From: Strigamia acuminata | Lineage: Eukaryota > Arthropoda > Chilopoda > Geophilomorpha > Linotaeniidae | Assembly: GCA_949358305.1 (NCBI GenBank) | Contig: OX442322.1 | Span: 9,176,001 to 9,240,000 of the forward strand | DNA length: 64,000 bases | Direction: 5' to 3' | Shown here: positions 62,398 through 64,000 of the stretch, piece by piece | Numbering within the stretch: position 1 is the first letter of the stretch | Layout of the letters: every line of letters starts with the position of its first letter | Notes under the pieces: generated by a model | Database searches by the model: none | What the model was told of the DNA's origin: nothing | Seen by the model: only the letters and a program-made list of their open reading frames with translations | Position numbers and translations under genes: made by a program

Positions 62398-64000
62398 TGA
62401 GCAGACTACCACGAAGACTGAAACTTCTTTAACCGAGGGGGAAATAGAAACTAGATCTAGTTAAAACCCCATGCTCCAATAAGGAGGCTACCGTATGAAC
62501 GCTTGGCCCACCCCGAGTCGGAACCAATATGATTGAACCGAGAAACGAGAGAAGAGAGAGGGTTGCTTGACGTCCCTGATTGCGAGGGGCGTCACACGTA
62601 GATATGAGCACAAGGGCTTGCCAGTTGCCAACCGCATTCCTGGAACCGGTAAGCAACTGCAAGTCGAGAATTGACTCGCTCACACACCCATTGACGACAT
62701 CTTCGATCAGCAAGCCGACTTCCGGAAATCGCCACTCTACTGAAAGCAAGTGTCGTCCAATGACTAAAACGTGTTGCCGAGTGCCGGCGCCAAGAAGGCC
62801 GCACACACACGTCCTTCGACCCATCCTAGAGTGGGCTCCCTGCCTAGTGCATGTCTGCCTCACTGCAGAGCTAGGGATGAAAGACTAACAACAACTACTC
62901 AGTCGCGGGAAGCAAACGTAGAAATAGGGGCCGCCAAGAGGCGCAGGGACATTGTCTCGGACACGACATCTAACAGAGTATGGCAGTACAAACCTGCCCT
63001 CTGAAACACATCGAATGGCAGTCCTTGCTGTGCACAGCAAGAACGACCATCCAAAACAAGTACCTATACCCTAACGCCACGCTAGCTAGCCACAACCAAA
63101 AAATAGCAAGCAAGCTATTTCCTAAACGAATAAGCTAAAATGTCCAGATTCTAAAGTTGCCCCAAAGAATTAGAATAGCCAATGAAGACTCATGAAACGC
63201 TACGGACGTTTCCATGAAGAGACAGCGAAAATGCAGAACGTAACATCACCAGCGGTAGACACTGGGTGCAGCGGTCAACAACAAAAACTGGACTTGTCCA
63301 GTGGGCGGTGCGGATCGGCTGCTCTAAACTTCCAGCACCGACAGAAGTCACACGCCTTTCTAAATCCAAACCCACTTGCAAACAAGTTGTATAACAACCT
63401 AAACTAACAGAGATTGACGGACAGGTAAGAACCGACTGACCTCGCGGGCCAGCGCTCGCTCAGCAAGACTCGAGCAGCAAAAGAACGAATCTCGTTCTAA
63501 AAACAAGAAACGTTCTACAAACACACGAATACAAACGGGTGTGCCCTCTCCCGAAGCGGAGAGATGACCGACACCAGAGCTCACGAGGAAACTCGTGCGG
63601 CACACGAAAAACATTGGACACAAAACGTAAAGACCAGAGGTCGTCCACATTCCAAACACAAGAGCAGGCTCACATGACGAGAAGAAGCTAGATCACTCAA
63701 GGACCCCCCTGACCGCCGCTCTGAAAGGCGGGAAGGACGAGAAGAGGGAACTGGTTGGTCCACAATAGCTAGTAATTTATTCGCAGCGTAAGAAATCTAA
63801 AAACGGAGGTTAATCGACCTCGAACCGGCGACTAAAAAACCAACACCACTAATAGGCTGTGAATGTGACGACGCTCCTGTCATTAAGCCTAAAAATTTCT
63901 TAAAAAGACTACACGTAAAAGGGAAAAACCCCGGGAGATCAAAGAACTCAAGTCCAAAGAGCTAATAACGTGACAAATTGGCAAACTCGTTTAAAAAGGG
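62398..64000 (-). other. E-c interior resumed after BEL-1, non-coding
   Basis: After the second GTTG (62394-62397) the E sequence resumes exactly where it broke off at 13203. It matches E-a 778-2010 in direct orientation and E-d 8411-7210 inverted, up to about 63607. The last 390 bases (63608-64000) match neither copy and hold no recognisable feature. The 18-bp palindrome CTTGCTGTGCACAGCAAG is at 63024-63041. Confidence 0.8.

Larger units (their letters stand above)
4766..64000 (-). mobile_element. E-c: E-family LTR element hosting E-d and BEL-1, runs off the right edge
   Basis: A minus-strand element. Its 3' LTR lies on the left (4766-4945 plus 10899-11478, split by E-d). The interior follows at 11479-13203 and resumes at 62398-64000 after the BEL-1 insertion. 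The interior is an inverted copy of E-d from 10122 back to about 7210. From about 63608 to 64000 it no longer matches E-d or E-a. The left flank is GTGT (4762-4765); the 5' LTR and matching TSD are off the window. No gene is recognised in the E-c sequence itself. Confidence 0.87.

Overview
This 64-kb window is solid transposable element: I found no host gene, tRNA, rRNA or CRISPR. It comes from an animal, most likely an arthropod. BEL/Pao gag-protease proteins are an animal lineage. The copia primer sites match the 3' end of animal initiator tRNA-Met. The BEL-type primer sites match a Drosophila-like tRNA-His.

The layout is a set of nested insertions, read from LTR pairs and target-site duplications (TSDs). 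The outermost sequence belongs to a non-coding LTR family I call E. Fragments of one E copy (E-b) are interrupted by E-a (1-4396, minus strand, runs off the left edge) and E-c (4766 to beyond 64000, minus strand). E-c carries a complete E copy, E-d (4946-10894, TSD CCCC), inside its own LTR. Its interior carries a BEL/Pao element, BEL-1 (13204-62393, TSD GTTG). BEL-1 is interrupted in its leader by a large LTR element without recognisable genes, LARD-3 (14882-23417, TSD GGTG). In the middle of its single ORF it is interrupted by a second BEL/Pao element, BEL-TK (25714-59665). One LTR of BEL-TK holds a Ty3/gypsy element (26904-54276, minus, TSD AGAT). The third ORF of that gypsy element is hit by two full-length copia elements: Copia-1 (29252-36078, minus, TSD GTGTC) and Copia-2 (37210-44229, plus, TSD ATTCC). 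The deepest path is E-b > E-c > BEL-1 > BEL-TK > gypsy > copia. LTR pairs are identical or differ at about one site where I compared them, so most layers are young.

The most unusual content is BEL-TK. It encodes one 1001-aa protein with BEL Gag, zinc knuckles and an aspartic-protease-like region. Where reverse transcriptase should begin it has a complete type II (TK1-like) thymidine kinase with P-loop, DEGQFF and zinc-ribbon cysteines. BEL-1 has the same layout (891 aa when its halves are joined), but its kinase region is eroded. Neither encodes reverse transcriptase, RNase H or integrase, so both must borrow them.

BEL-TK, BEL-1, LARD-3 and E share cis signals although their sequences otherwise differ. 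These are a primer-binding site resembling the complement of tRNA-His, a box CACAACGCA 0.2-0.7 kb downstream that is complementary to the tRNA-His anticodon arm, an LTR that opens with a TGTTGC...GCAACA inverted repeat, and a pyrimidine tract plus GGCCGG before the 3' LTR where a polypurine tract is expected. They look like one mobilisation group of non-autonomous elements.

The gypsy element has a near-textbook -1 frameshift signal between gag and pol (two in-frame A AAA AAC heptamers, a 6-nt spacer and a 10-bp stem). It also has an unrecognised 955-aa third ORF behind a candidate splice acceptor.
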